Of a stretch of 64,000 nucleotides of DNA, positions 32,907 to 41,258 are shown one piece after another. The notes below the pieces were generated by a model. That model searched no databases and was not told where the DNA came from. It saw nothing but the letters and a program-made list of their open reading frames with translations. The position numbers and the translations under genes were made by a program. This DNA is from JANMZR01 sp040385875. GTDB lineage: Bacteria > Bacteroidota > Bacteroidia > Cytophagales > Spirosomataceae. Within the stretch, counting starts at the first letter, position 1. Each line of letters begins with the position of its first letter. Where the stretch lies: positions 9,443 to 73,442 of the forward strand of contig JAZKGO010000010.1 in assembly GCA_040385875.1 (NCBI GenBank), written 5' to 3'.

Positions 32907-34367
32907 CTATTTCGAATAAGACAATTCAGAAATTATCATTTCAAAATTTTCTTTGGGCTCCTCACAAATTGGGCAAGAATAGTTTTTAGGTAAATCGTTG
33001 AAACTTATACCTGCAGGGATATTTTGCATTGAATCGCCAAATCGTTCATCATAAATTGAAAAACAAGTTTTACATTGATGAACATTTCGTTGCTTTTCAG
33101 GAGCTATTTTGGGGGCTTCATTCTTTTCAGTTTGAATCACTAAATTTTTACTGATATTGGCATAATATTTCTTACAAAGTCTTTGCAATATTTCCGCCAC
33201 TTGCGATTTGTTTATACTCCTTTCAAAAAGAACATACTCCCTAGTATTCGGGTTGAAATTAGTGGTGTGGAATATATCGTAAACAGGTAATAATGAGCCG
33301 ATTGTATTACGTCTCTTCACTACAACAGAGCCAAAAACTTCTGACTTTGGTTTAGTTTGCAAGGCAAAACTTAATCCAAAAGTACGAACATCATATTCAT
33401 CAAATTCTCGTATAATTGTTTTTTTAAGACTCAAACCTTCATGAGAATCATCCTCCACTTGCCAATTGAGCTCATTGGCAGCGTGGCGTACATTGATGCC
33501 ATGTTTACCCAAAAGCAAATCCCATAAATTGCGATACTTATTCTCTATACCCTTGATAATGAGAGATTTCCATGGAGTAGTACAAATTTGACCAATCTTT
33601 GTTTCCAAACAAAGCTCACATAATTCTTGCAAAAAATCAACGGTGAATTGTTCGTTTCGTCTATAAATACCCAGCCAAGTCTTTTCACCATATCTATTAA
33701 ATCCTTCGTAATAAGGCAACATAAATTTGGGCAAAACCAGCTCATCAGCAATAGCTTGTGAAATAAAATCAACCTCCTCAAAAATGGGGTCGAAAAGCTC
33801 AGATTCCTCCATTGAAACTCTACCAACAATATGGCTTTCAATCACTTTACAAAGTTTTGGAATTTCCAAAGTATACACCAAAACTGGAAATCTGACAATT
33901 TTATTTGATTGCTTAAAACGAATATATAAATACCAAAAGTTGTCAATTTTGGAGGCAATAAAATTGAGGTTTCCTGTAAAAAAAGGTGTAAATGATTGGT
34001 TTGAGTCTGAGATGTTAATCTTCAAAGTGGGCTTATAATCAAACAAGTCGAAAATATCTTTATAGACTCCCTCTGAAAGCCAAGCACCCGTTGGAAATAC
34101 CTCCTCAGCACAATATGAACTAATTATATTGGGAAAAGTATCAAAGTTTTCTTCATAATCAATTTGCAAATCAGTCAAACTATTTTTTAGATCAATCACC
34201 CCTGAACCTCGTTCATTATCAGCCTTAACGGAAAGAAAAAGCTGCTGCCTTGAGCCAAAACTAACCTGCTTTATTCCAGCAGTTTTAGCTATTTCTAATA
34301 TTTGCCCCAAAGTACCTGGCGACACGATGCCGCCTGTTAGGTTGATTTTTATGGTTGTAAATTGCAT
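32907..34367 (-). CDS. Rubredoxin fused to a nitrite-reductase-like scaffold
   Basis: 486 residues. The N-terminus (1-75) matches the ferredoxin-like half domain of nitrite/sulfite reductases: IKINLTGGIVSPGTLGQILE followed by SRQQLFLSV. The middle retains the general two-domain length but I find no C-x5-C...C-x3-C quartet for the siroheme/4Fe-4S pair, unlike NirB at 47453. Residues ~432-480 form a complete rubredoxin (CKTC and CPIC with the DERFGDSM and FNDLPKNYSCP loops). Last gene of the nitrate operon, 105 bases after nasA. Probably an electron carrier or accessory factor for nitrate or nitrite reduction. Confidence 0.8.
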   Translation of the reverse strand: MQFTTIKINLTGGIVSPGTLGQILEIAKTAGIKQVSFGSRQQLFLSVKADNERGSGVIDLKNSLTDLQIDYEENFDTFPNIISSYCAEEVFPTGAWLSEGVYKDIFDLFDYKPTLKINISDSNQSFTPFFTGNLNFIASKIDNFWYLYIRFKQSNKIVRFPVLVYTLEIPKLCKVIESHIVGRVSMEESELFDPIFEEVDFISQAIADELVLPKFMLPYYEGFNRYGEKTWLGIYRRNEQFTVDFLQELCELCLETKIGQICTTPWKSLIIKGIENKYRNLWDLLLGKHGINVRHAANELNWQVEDDSHEGLSLKKTIIREFDEYDVRTFGLSFALQTKPKSEVFGSVVVKRRNTIGSLLPVYDIFHTTNFNPNTREYVLFERSINKSQVAEILQRLCKKYYANISKNLVIQTEKNEAPKIAPEKQRNVHQCKTCFSIYDERFGDSMQNIPAGISFNDLPKNYSCPICEEPKENFEMIISELSYSK

Positions 34368-34472
34368 ATTTTGAAATATTGCACGGGTAATTATTTAATT
34401 TTTATCTGTCTTGTCTAGCTCTCAACTCAAAAAACCATTTTCTAAAACTTCTAAACTTTAAAAAATAGGATA

Positions 34473-37400
34473 CTAAACCTGAATTAATTTAGCCTTTAAT
34501 TCATTTTCTAATATTCCTCTTACTTCTGGGCGGCAGCTACCACAACCTGTACCTGCACCAGACTGGTTACATAAATCAGCGAAATTGGTACATCCACTTT
34601 TCACGATTTTTTGAATATTACCTTCTCCAACACTGTTGCAAGAGCAAACCAATTTTCCAATAATTGGCTCCGCCTTATTGCCTGATCGCAATAATTGTAG
34701 TCTTTTTTCAGAAAGCTCTATTCTATTGGAAATCAGATCTTTAAATTCCAAAAATTCTGATTTATCACCAATTAAAATAGCCCCTACCAAACGATCATTG
34801 AGTATAATGCATTTTTTGTAAAAACGTTTTGCTTTATCAATGAAAATGATTTCTTCATAATTATGCTCATTAGGCGTTTCCACCATTCCTAATGAGCATA
34901 AATTCAGCCCCTCCATTTTGAGGATATTCATCGAAAGACTTCCCCTATAAACGGAGGCTAAATCTCCTGCTAAAAAGCGTGCAGCCACCTCTGCCTGCTG
35001 TTCAGCAGCGGCAGTAATTCCCCACATTTCCCCATTCCATTGGGCAATCTCACCCATTGCAAATATTTGAGGATCAGAGGTTTGCAAATAATCATTCACA
35101 ACCACTCCCCTATTTACTTCAAGTCCTGCCGTTTTGGCTAATTCTACATTCGGGGTAGTACCAATGGCAAAAACAGCCACATCACATTCAATTTTACGAC
35201 CTGATTTAAGTCGAACAGCTTCAAGCTTTTCGGTACCATAATAGTTTTGTACCTCATCATTGTAATATACTTCAATTCCTCTCTCCACGATTTCTTTATG
35301 CAATAAGTCGGATCCTTGTTGATCAAGCTGCCTATCCATAAAACGGCTAATTCGTTGTACTACAGTCACTTTCACATCCAATTCTCGCAATGAAGCAGCC
35401 AATTCAAGGCCTAAAAGCCCCCCCCCAACTATCAAAGCTGTTGGATTAGATTTTTGCAAAAAAGGCAATAAGGTATCGGCATCAATACGAGAGCGCATAT
35501 TGAAAATACCTGGAATTTTTGGCACATTGGGTGGCATGAAGGCTCTGCTGCCAGTTCCCAAAATGAGTCGGTCGTAATGATGTTCTACCCCTTCTGAATC
35601 GACCACAATCTGATTTTTACGATCAATATCTTCGATTGATACCCCTTTATGTACGATTATGTTATTGGTCTCAAATTGATCTTCTCTCAATTTCACTAAC
35701 TGCTCCCAAGTTTGCGTGCCCGAAATATAATCGGGCAACATTACTCTATTATAAAAGGGATAAATTTCTTTTGAAAACACATGAATCTCGTCAGTTTTGT
35801 TGAGCTCACGATAGGTGTTGATAAATCCTAGACCAGCTGAGCCCGCTCCAATAATCACTATTTTTTCAGATGGTTTTTGATAAACTTTAACCTCAATCGC
35901 CGAAAATTTAAAGTCAGGTTCTTTAGATCGAGGATCGACCAAACTATTGGTCAAATTATTAGTTCTTCCAAAACTTTGTCCTAAAATTTTACCAAAATGC
36001 ATAGGCATAAAACAAACACCTTGCTTAATATCTGTGGTTATTTTCACTTTAACTTGTGCTTTTCCACGCCGAGAAAGCACTTCAACTACTTGATTATCAA
36101 CAATATTTCTATCATCTGCATCTTTAGGATGCATTTCGATATAGGGCTGATCAATGTGCTGATTAAGTTTATTTACCTTTCCAGTTTTGGTCATAGTATG
36201 CCACTGGTCTCGGATTCGGCCAGTAGTCATTACTAATGGAAAATCATCATCTAACGACTCTGATTTGTTTTCATCAGGAATGGCATGAATTTTGGCTCTT
36301 TGATTGGGTGTATAAAACTTATTATCCGTAAATAATCTATTAGTTCCAAGTGGTGAGTTATGAGTGGTGGGTATTATATTCCTATTTATCTCATCGCTTC
36401 TATCAACTAATTTATCACTTATCACTTCTAACTCATCACTCAGATAAGGCCATTGCACGCTTCCTTTCTCCTGTAAAATATCATAATTTAAGCCAGAGAT
36501 ATTGATATTTGTGCCTTTGGTGCTTCGTACATGCTCATCATAAACCGCCGCTGTATTTTCATAATCGAAGGCTTTTTCAAAGCCCATTTTTTTGGCAAAC
36601 TTGATAATAATATCTGTATCCGCTAATGCCTCACCGGGTGCCTCAACCATTTTAGGCAAATAAGTAATTCGCCTTTCCGAATTAGTCATCGTGCCTTCTT
36701 TTTCGAGCCAACCTGCCGCAGGAAGTACCACATCGGCATATTTGAGGGTATCAGATCGATTAGAGATATCCTGAACTACCACAAATTTAGCATTATTGAG
36801 TCCTTTTTCTACCAATTTCAAATCTGGCAAACTTACCAGCGGATTGGTACAAACTACCCAAATCGCTTTCATACGACCATCCGCCAAAGCATCGAACATT
36901 TCGGTAGCAGTGAATCCAGGTTTATCGGCAATTTTAGTGCCCCCCCAAAAAGCCTGAACCTCCTCACGGTGGGCAGGGTTCAGCAAATCCCGATGGGCGG
37001 GAAGCATATTAGCTAAGCCACCTACTTCTCTACCTCCCATTGCGTTGGGTTGGCCGGTCAACGAAAATGGACCTGAGCCTGGTTTCCCGATTTTACCCGT
37101 AATTAGATGCAAGTCAATCAACGACAAGTTTTTATTCACCCCAATTACAGATTGGTTGAGACCCATAGTCCACATGGAAAGGAAGCCTTTTGATTTAGCA
37201 ATATAGGTGGCCGCCAAATAAATTTCTGATTCAGTAATCCCGCAAATTTGAGCGGCTTCTTTTATTGATTTTGCAAAAACTAATTCTTTATAAGCCTCAA
37301 AACCATCCGCATGATTTTGAATGAATTCATTATCAATCCAATTTTTTTCAATCAATATTCGACCGATTACATTGTAAAGAGTGATATCGGTTCCTGGTTT

Positions 37401-38081
37401 TAACTGTATATGGAGATCGGCCTGTGCAGCTGATTGTGTTTTGCGTGGATCTACCACAATTATTTTCACCTCAGGATTGGCTTCCTTATGCGCCTCCACT
37501 CTTCGCCAAATAATCGGATGGCACCAGGCGGGGTTGGCACCTGTTACAAAAAAGGTATCAGCCAATTCGATATCATCATAACAAACTGGTACTGAATCTT
37601 CTCCAAGTGACAATTTATACCCTACCACAGCACTGCTCATGCACAAACGTGAGTTGGTATCAATATTATTGGAGCCAATAAAGCCTTTTATAAGTTTATT
37701 AATCACATAATATTCCTCAGTGAGGCATTGGCCCGATACATAAAAACCAACGGATTCTGGACCATATTTTTCAATAAATGTTTTGAAAATGGCAGCTGTA
37801 CGATCCAAAGCACTATCCCAAGAAACACGCTGCAGGGGCATATTTCTGTTGAATCGCATTTCAGGAAACAACAACCTATCAGACTTATCCATTACAGTGT
37901 AATGCAAGTTCATCCCCTTCGAGCATAACATTCCTTTGCTTGAAGCATGCTCCTTATCTCCCTCTAAAGCTAATTTACCATTGCCCAAATCTGTTACTAA
38001 AACGCCACAACCCACCCCACAATAGGAGCAGGTCGATTTGACTGAATTTTTATTGGAAATTTTAGAAATTGAATTGGTCAT
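34473..38081 (-). CDS. nasA: Assimilatory nitrate reductase fused to FAD reductase and BFD domain
   Basis: 1202 residues, a three-part fusion. 1-700: molybdopterin oxidoreductase with the 4Fe-4S site C18, C21, C25, C53, the Mo-region cysteine C147 in SRLCMSSAV, and a molybdopterin-binding C-terminal lobe. About 735-1060: FAD/NAD(P)-binding reductase of NirB/NasC type (IVIIGAGSAGLG). C-terminus: BFD-like 2Fe-2S domain (C1146, C1148, C1180, C1183). It reduces nitrate to nitrite in the cytosol with NAD(P)H. Residues ~547-578 look like an in-frame insertion of spacer-type repeat DNA (36355-36442). Confidence 0.92.
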   Translation of the reverse strand: MTNSISKISNKNSVKSTCSYCGVGCGVLVTDLGNGKLALEGDKEHASSKGMLCSKGMNLHYTVMDKSDRLLFPEMRFNRNMPLQRVSWDSALDRTAAIFKTFIEKYGPESVGFYVSGQCLTEEYYVINKLIKGFIGSNNIDTNSRLCMSSAVVGYKLSLGEDSVPVCYDDIELADTFFVTGANPAWCHPIIWRRVEAHKEANPEVKIIVVDPRKTQSAAQADLHIQLKPGTDITLYNVIGRILIEKNWIDNEFIQNHADGFEAYKELVFAKSIKEAAQICGITESEIYLAATYIAKSKGFLSMWTMGLNQSVIGVNKNLSLIDLHLITGKIGKPGSGPFSLTGQPNAMGGREVGGLANMLPAHRDLLNPAHREEVQAFWGGTKIADKPGFTATEMFDALADGRMKAIWVVCTNPLVSLPDLKLVEKGLNNAKFVVVQDISNRSDTLKYADVVLPAAGWLEKEGTMTNSERRITYLPKMVEAPGEALADTDIIIKFAKKMGFEKAFDYENTAAVYDEHVRSTKGTNINISGLNYDILQEKGSVQWPYLSDELEVISDKLVDRSDEINRNIIPTTHNSPLGTNRLFTDNKFYTPNQRAKIHAIPDENKSESLDDDFPLVMTTGRIRDQWHTMTKTGKVNKLNQHIDQPYIEMHPKDADDRNIVDNQVVEVLSRRGKAQVKVKITTDIKQGVCFMPMHFGKILGQSFGRTNNLTNSLVDPRSKEPDFKFSAIEVKVYQKPSEKIVIIGAGSAGLGFINTYRELNKTDEIHVFSKEIYPFYNRVMLPDYISGTQTWEQLVKLREDQFETNNIIVHKGVSIEDIDRKNQIVVDSEGVEHHYDRLILGTGSRAFMPPNVPKIPGIFNMRSRIDADTLLPFLQKSNPTALIVGGGLLGLELAASLRELDVKVTVVQRISRFMDRQLDQQGSDLLHKEIVERGIEVYYNDEVQNYYGTEKLEAVRLKSGRKIECDVAVFAIGTTPNVELAKTAGLEVNRGVVVNDYLQTSDPQIFAMGEIAQWNGEMWGITAAAEQQAEVAARFLAGDLASVYRGSLSMNILKMEGLNLCSLGMVETPNEHNYEEIIFIDKAKRFYKKCIILNDRLVGAILIGDKSEFLEFKDLISNRIELSEKRLQLLRSGNKAEPIIGKLVCSCNSVGEGNIQKIVKSGCTNFADLCNQSGAGTGCGSCRPEVRGILENELKAKLIQV
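36355..36442 (-). repeat. Spacer-type word repeat inserted in frame within nasA
   Basis: On the coding strand the words GAGTGATGAGTTAGAAG, TGATAAGTGATAAATTAG and CCACCACTCATAACTCACCA repeat AGTGAT/GAGTT units like those common in intergenic DNA of this phylum. They encode about 32 residues between QWPY and TNRLFTDNKFYTP, where NasA proteins normally have about ten. Confidence 0.55.
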
Positions 38082-38105
38082 TATGGTATTTTTATTTGTA
38101 ATAAT

Positions 38106-38140
38106 TGCCCTTCACCCATTCTGAGGAAGGGTAAAGGGCA
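38106..38140 (-). promoter_or_regulatory. Intercistronic hairpin before nasA
   Basis: TGCCCTTTACCC and GGGTGAAGGGCA (reverse strand) form a 12-base stem in which the only non-Watson-Crick pair is G-U; on the forward strand it would be a C-A mismatch, so it is built to fold in the operon mRNA. It sits between the ATPase stop and the nasA start, with no U-run after it. Confidence 0.6.
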
Positions 38141-38161
38141 GTGAAATCTATTTTTATTATC

Positions 38162-39016
38162 TTAATCCTCAATGGAGAATTTCTCAAACAACAAACTCAA
38201 TAATTGATCATGTACACGAATAAACTCTGGGTCATGCGCAATATCTTTTTTATTTCTTGGCCTTGCAATATTAATATCTACAATTTCTTTAATGGTGGCC
38301 GCAGGTCCATTATTCATTACCACCACTCGATCTGAAAGAAAAATTGCCTCTTCAATGTCGTGAGTTACCATCACAATTGTTTTGTTGCGATTGTCCAAAT
38401 TCCAAAGTTTCAACAATTCGATATGCATAGCACCTTTGGTAAGTGCATCCAAAGCACCAAAAGGCTCATCGAGCAAAAGTATACTAGGATTAATGGCAAA
38501 TGCTCTCGCAATAGCCACCCGTTGTTTCATTCCACCTGAAAGTTGGCCTGGTAACTTGTCTTTATGTGAAAGTAAATTTACCATATCTAAATTTTTCTCG
38601 ACTAATTCTCTTTTTTCAGCTAATGTCTTGTCTTTCATTACGGCATCAACCGCCTCATAAATATTAGAGTAAACTGATAACCAAGGCAATAGAGAGTAGT
38701 TTTGAAACACAATTCCTCTGTCTGGACCGGGACCATTGACTGTTTTTTCATTGGCAATGACTGTGCCTTTTGTAGGGGTTACCATCCCAGAAATAGTGTT
38801 CATTAAGGTCGATTTCCCACAACCCGAATGGCCGATAAGCGATACAATCTCACCTTTTTTTACGGTTAAACTGATATCCTTGATAGCAGTAAAGGTTCCA
38901 TTTTGGCCTTTGAATGAAACTGTTACATCTGAAATTTCAATAGAAGTTTTAGGTGGAATTTTATGAAAGTCTGTCGACGAGTCGACGTAAGTTACTGGAT
39001 TAGTTATATTAGTCAT
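38162..39016 (-). CDS. nrtD: Nitrate/sulfonate-type ABC transporter ATPase
   Basis: 284 residues. Walker A GHSGCGKST, Q-loop QNYSLLPW, signature LSGGMKQRVAIARA, Walker B ILLLDEPFGALD and the H-loop THDIEEA are complete. The residue pattern fits the NrtD/SsuB/TauB group, and it follows the permease and substrate-binding genes of the nitrate operon. It powers NrtB-mediated import of nitrate. There is no second fused solute-binding domain, so the transporter would be a homodimer of this ATPase rather than the NrtC-NrtD pair. Confidence 0.88.
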   Translation of the reverse strand: MTNITNPVTYVDSSTDFHKIPPKTSIEISDVTVSFKGQNGTFTAIKDISLTVKKGEIVSLIGHSGCGKSTLMNTISGMVTPTKGTVIANEKTVNGPGPDRGIVFQNYSLLPWLSVYSNIYEAVDAVMKDKTLAEKRELVEKNLDMVNLLSHKDKLPGQLSGGMKQRVAIARAFAINPSILLLDEPFGALDALTKGAMHIELLKLWNLDNRNKTIVMVTHDIEEAIFLSDRVVVMNNGPAATIKEIVDINIARPRNKKDIAHDPEFIRVHDQLLSLLFEKFSIED

Positions 39017-39105
39017 GATTATTTAAATTTGAAGGTTTTACGATTTGAAAAAACTAAGCAATTTGGACAATATTAAAATTTCCAAAAAAGCTTTTTTTAA
39101 TCTTT

Positions 39106-39894
39106 TTACTTTTTTTCCCAAGAAAATGCATTTTGAATTGCATTAAAGGCTTTGTCCAAAAGAAGCCCTACCGTACCAATAATCAGAATCGCAATTAAGA
39201 TTTTCTCTAAAGAGAGTCCATTCCAGCTATCCCATACAAAAAAACCGATTCCTACACCACCAGAGAGCATTTCACCTGCCACTATTACCATCCAAGCAAT
39301 TCCAATTGAGAGGCGAAGGCCTGTCATAATATGCGGAATAGCAAAAGGAAGCATAATTTTAGTCACATATTTCCATTTTGAAAAACCAAATGCTTTTCCC
39401 ACATTTTTATGATCTTGAGGAATACTAGATACTCCAAATGCAGTGTTGATTAAAGTTGGCCAAAGGGAGGTAATTGCAATGATAAAAATGGTGGCTCCTT
39501 CGGCTGCTTTAAACGCCAATAAGCCCAAAGGGAACCATGCCAATGGGGATACTGGTTTTAATATTTGCACCAATGGATTCAAAAGTTTCATTCCCACTTT
39601 GGAAGCTCCCATAATTAAACCCAAAGGAATAGCGATAAGACTACCTATTCCGAAGCCCGAAAATACTCTGATTAATGAGCTAAATAGCTGATTACCAATA
39701 CCTTTATCATTTGGTCCACGATCGTAAAATGGCTCAGCCATTAATTCTTTAAAAACCGTAAATGTGGCCAAAGGCCCAGGTATTTCAGCTTTCGTAACTA
39801 TCGTGACCAATTGCCAGATAACTAATAATAAGAGAATACTTCCCAAAAAGTAGAACAAATCAATCGATTTATTTTTTATTGTTGTTTGTAACAT
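39106..39894 (-). CDS. nrtB: Nitrate ABC transporter permease
   Basis: Start set at 39894 (MLQTTIKNKSID); the longer frame adds a non-conserved leader. About 262 residues with six hydrophobic helices and the EAA-type loop (EWKYVTKIMLPFAIPHIMTGLRL-like, ending in GIAWMVIVAGEML), the coupling helix that contacts the ATPase. It forms the inner-membrane channel of the nitrate importer between NrtA and the ATPase. Followed by nrtD after 89 bases and preceded by nrtA with a hairpin in the 73-base gap. Confidence 0.88.
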   Translation of the reverse strand: MLQTTIKNKSIDLFYFLGSILLLLVIWQLVTIVTKAEIPGPLATFTVFKELMAEPFYDRGPNDKGIGNQLFSSLIRVFSGFGIGSLIAIPLGLIMGASKVGMKLLNPLVQILKPVSPLAWFPLGLLAFKAAEGATIFIIAITSLWPTLINTAFGVSSIPQDHKNVGKAFGFSKWKYVTKIMLPFAIPHIMTGLRLSIGIAWMVIVAGEMLSGGVGIGFFVWDSWNGLSLEKILIAILIIGTVGLLLDKAFNAIQNAFSWEKK

Positions 39895-39908
39895 AATTTT
39901 GATGTTTG

Positions 39909-39957
39909 AATAATAGGGTGATCCTGACCGAACCTTTATCAAAACCACCCTTATTAT
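39909..39957 (-). promoter_or_regulatory. Intercistronic hairpin between nrtA and nrtB
   Basis: On the reverse strand ATAATAAGGGTG pairs with CACCCTATTAT through an 11-base stem with one bulged A and a 26-base loop, a few bases after the nrtA stop. It resembles the hairpin before nasA and could set higher nrtA than nrtB levels, as often seen for binding proteins. Confidence 0.55.
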
Positions 39958-39967
39958 GGTTTACTAA

Positions 39968-41170
39968 TTATTTTTTTGTGGCAGCCAAATAGGCATCTAT
40001 ATTGTTTGGGTCAAAATTCACATCCAGAGTTGTTTTAAAAGCTTTCATATCTGGCTGTACAGGTACAGCCATTTCTTTGGCTACTTCTGCAAACAAATCA
40101 TCTAATATCAGTTTTTCAGCAATTGCTTTATAATTGGGTGCCGATTTAAGATAGCCAAAACGAACATACTGTGCCAAAAACCACATGGCGTGTGACTTTC
40201 TCGGCATATTTACCACTCCATTATTATAAAAAGTCATGTAATCACCTTTGTATTTTTGAACACCCAACTCGCAACCTAAATCACTTGAACCCAATAGACG
40301 AGCCTCAATTACGGCTAATGGTGCATTTACATAATAGGGTTTCGTGAGCCATGAAGCTGCCTTTTTTCTATTTCCCATATTATCCAACCATTTGCAGGCT
40401 TCCATAATAGCTTTCATCACTTTTTTCAAATCATCTCTTTCTTCCTCTGCAAATTTTGAATTTACTACTAAAGCTTTTTCAGGGTGATGTTGCCAAATAT
40501 CTTGTGAGGCAATAGCCGTGAAACCAACGTTTTGGGCTGCTGCTACCCCATTCCAAGGTTCACCCACGCTAAAACCTTCCATATTATCTACTCTCATATT
40601 GGCTACCATTTGTGGTGGTGGTATGGTGATGATACCCACCGACTTTTGATTGATACCAGCAGAGGCCATCCAATTACGAAGCCAAATATCATGTGTTCCT
40701 CCTGGGAACGTCATGGCAAAGGTTACCTCTTTACGAGCCTTTACGCTTTTTACAGCTGCCGCTACTTTATTCGTTTCTTTATAACCTACCAGTCCACAAA
40801 AATCTTTTGATAAAGTAATCGCTTGACCATTATTATTAATCACCATGGCAATTTTCATTTCTGAACCCGCTTTGCCACCCACTCCTGTGTATACCGAAAG
40901 CGGCATTGAAAATAGGCAATGGGCACCATCAAGCTCACCTAAAAGCACTTTATCACGAATATTGGCCCAAGATGCTTCTTTCGAAAGTTCCACGTCTACC
41001 CCATATTTGGCAAATAAACCCAGCTCTTTGGCAGCTACTAATGGCGCACAGTCAGTCAATGGAATAAAACCTAATTTAATTTTTCTTGCTACCGGTGGAT
41101 TAGTGGCAAAAGCCAAAACCGAAGTCAGAAGACAGTTAATGATTAATAATTTTTTGAACAGATTTTTCAT
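39968..41170 (-). CDS. nrtA: Nitrate ABC transporter substrate-binding protein
   Basis: Start at 41170 (MKNLFKKLLIINCL), giving a signal peptide to about residue 22 (AFA). The mature protein has the NrtA/CmpA family pattern: KLGFIPLTDCAPLVAAKELGLF, MTFPGGTHDIWLRNWMA, IPPPQMVANMR, and VGEPWNG. It binds nitrate (or bicarbonate in CmpA) in the periplasm; the nasA/nirB context favours nitrate. No lipobox, so it is probably a free periplasmic protein. It is the first gene of the ABC set. Confidence 0.9.
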   Translation of the reverse strand: MKNLFKKLLIINCLLTSVLAFATNPPVARKIKLGFIPLTDCAPLVAAKELGLFAKYGVDVELSKEASWANIRDKVLLGELDGAHCLFSMPLSVYTGVGGKAGSEMKIAMVINNNGQAITLSKDFCGLVGYKETNKVAAAVKSVKARKEVTFAMTFPGGTHDIWLRNWMASAGINQKSVGIITIPPPQMVANMRVDNMEGFSVGEPWNGVAAAQNVGFTAIASQDIWQHHPEKALVVNSKFAEEERDDLKKVMKAIMEACKWLDNMGNRKKAASWLTKPYYVNAPLAVIEARLLGSSDLGCELGVQKYKGDYMTFYNNGVVNMPRKSHAMWFLAQYVRFGYLKSAPNYKAIAEKLILDDLFAEVAKEMAVPVQPDMKAFKTTLDVNFDPNNIDAYLAATKK

Positions 41171-41258
41171 TATTTTTTTGTGTTTAATAATCAAGTATTT
41201 GACCCTCATCGCCTACCGGATTGGTATGTATTATTTTATTTTAGTATTATTAGCTTTT

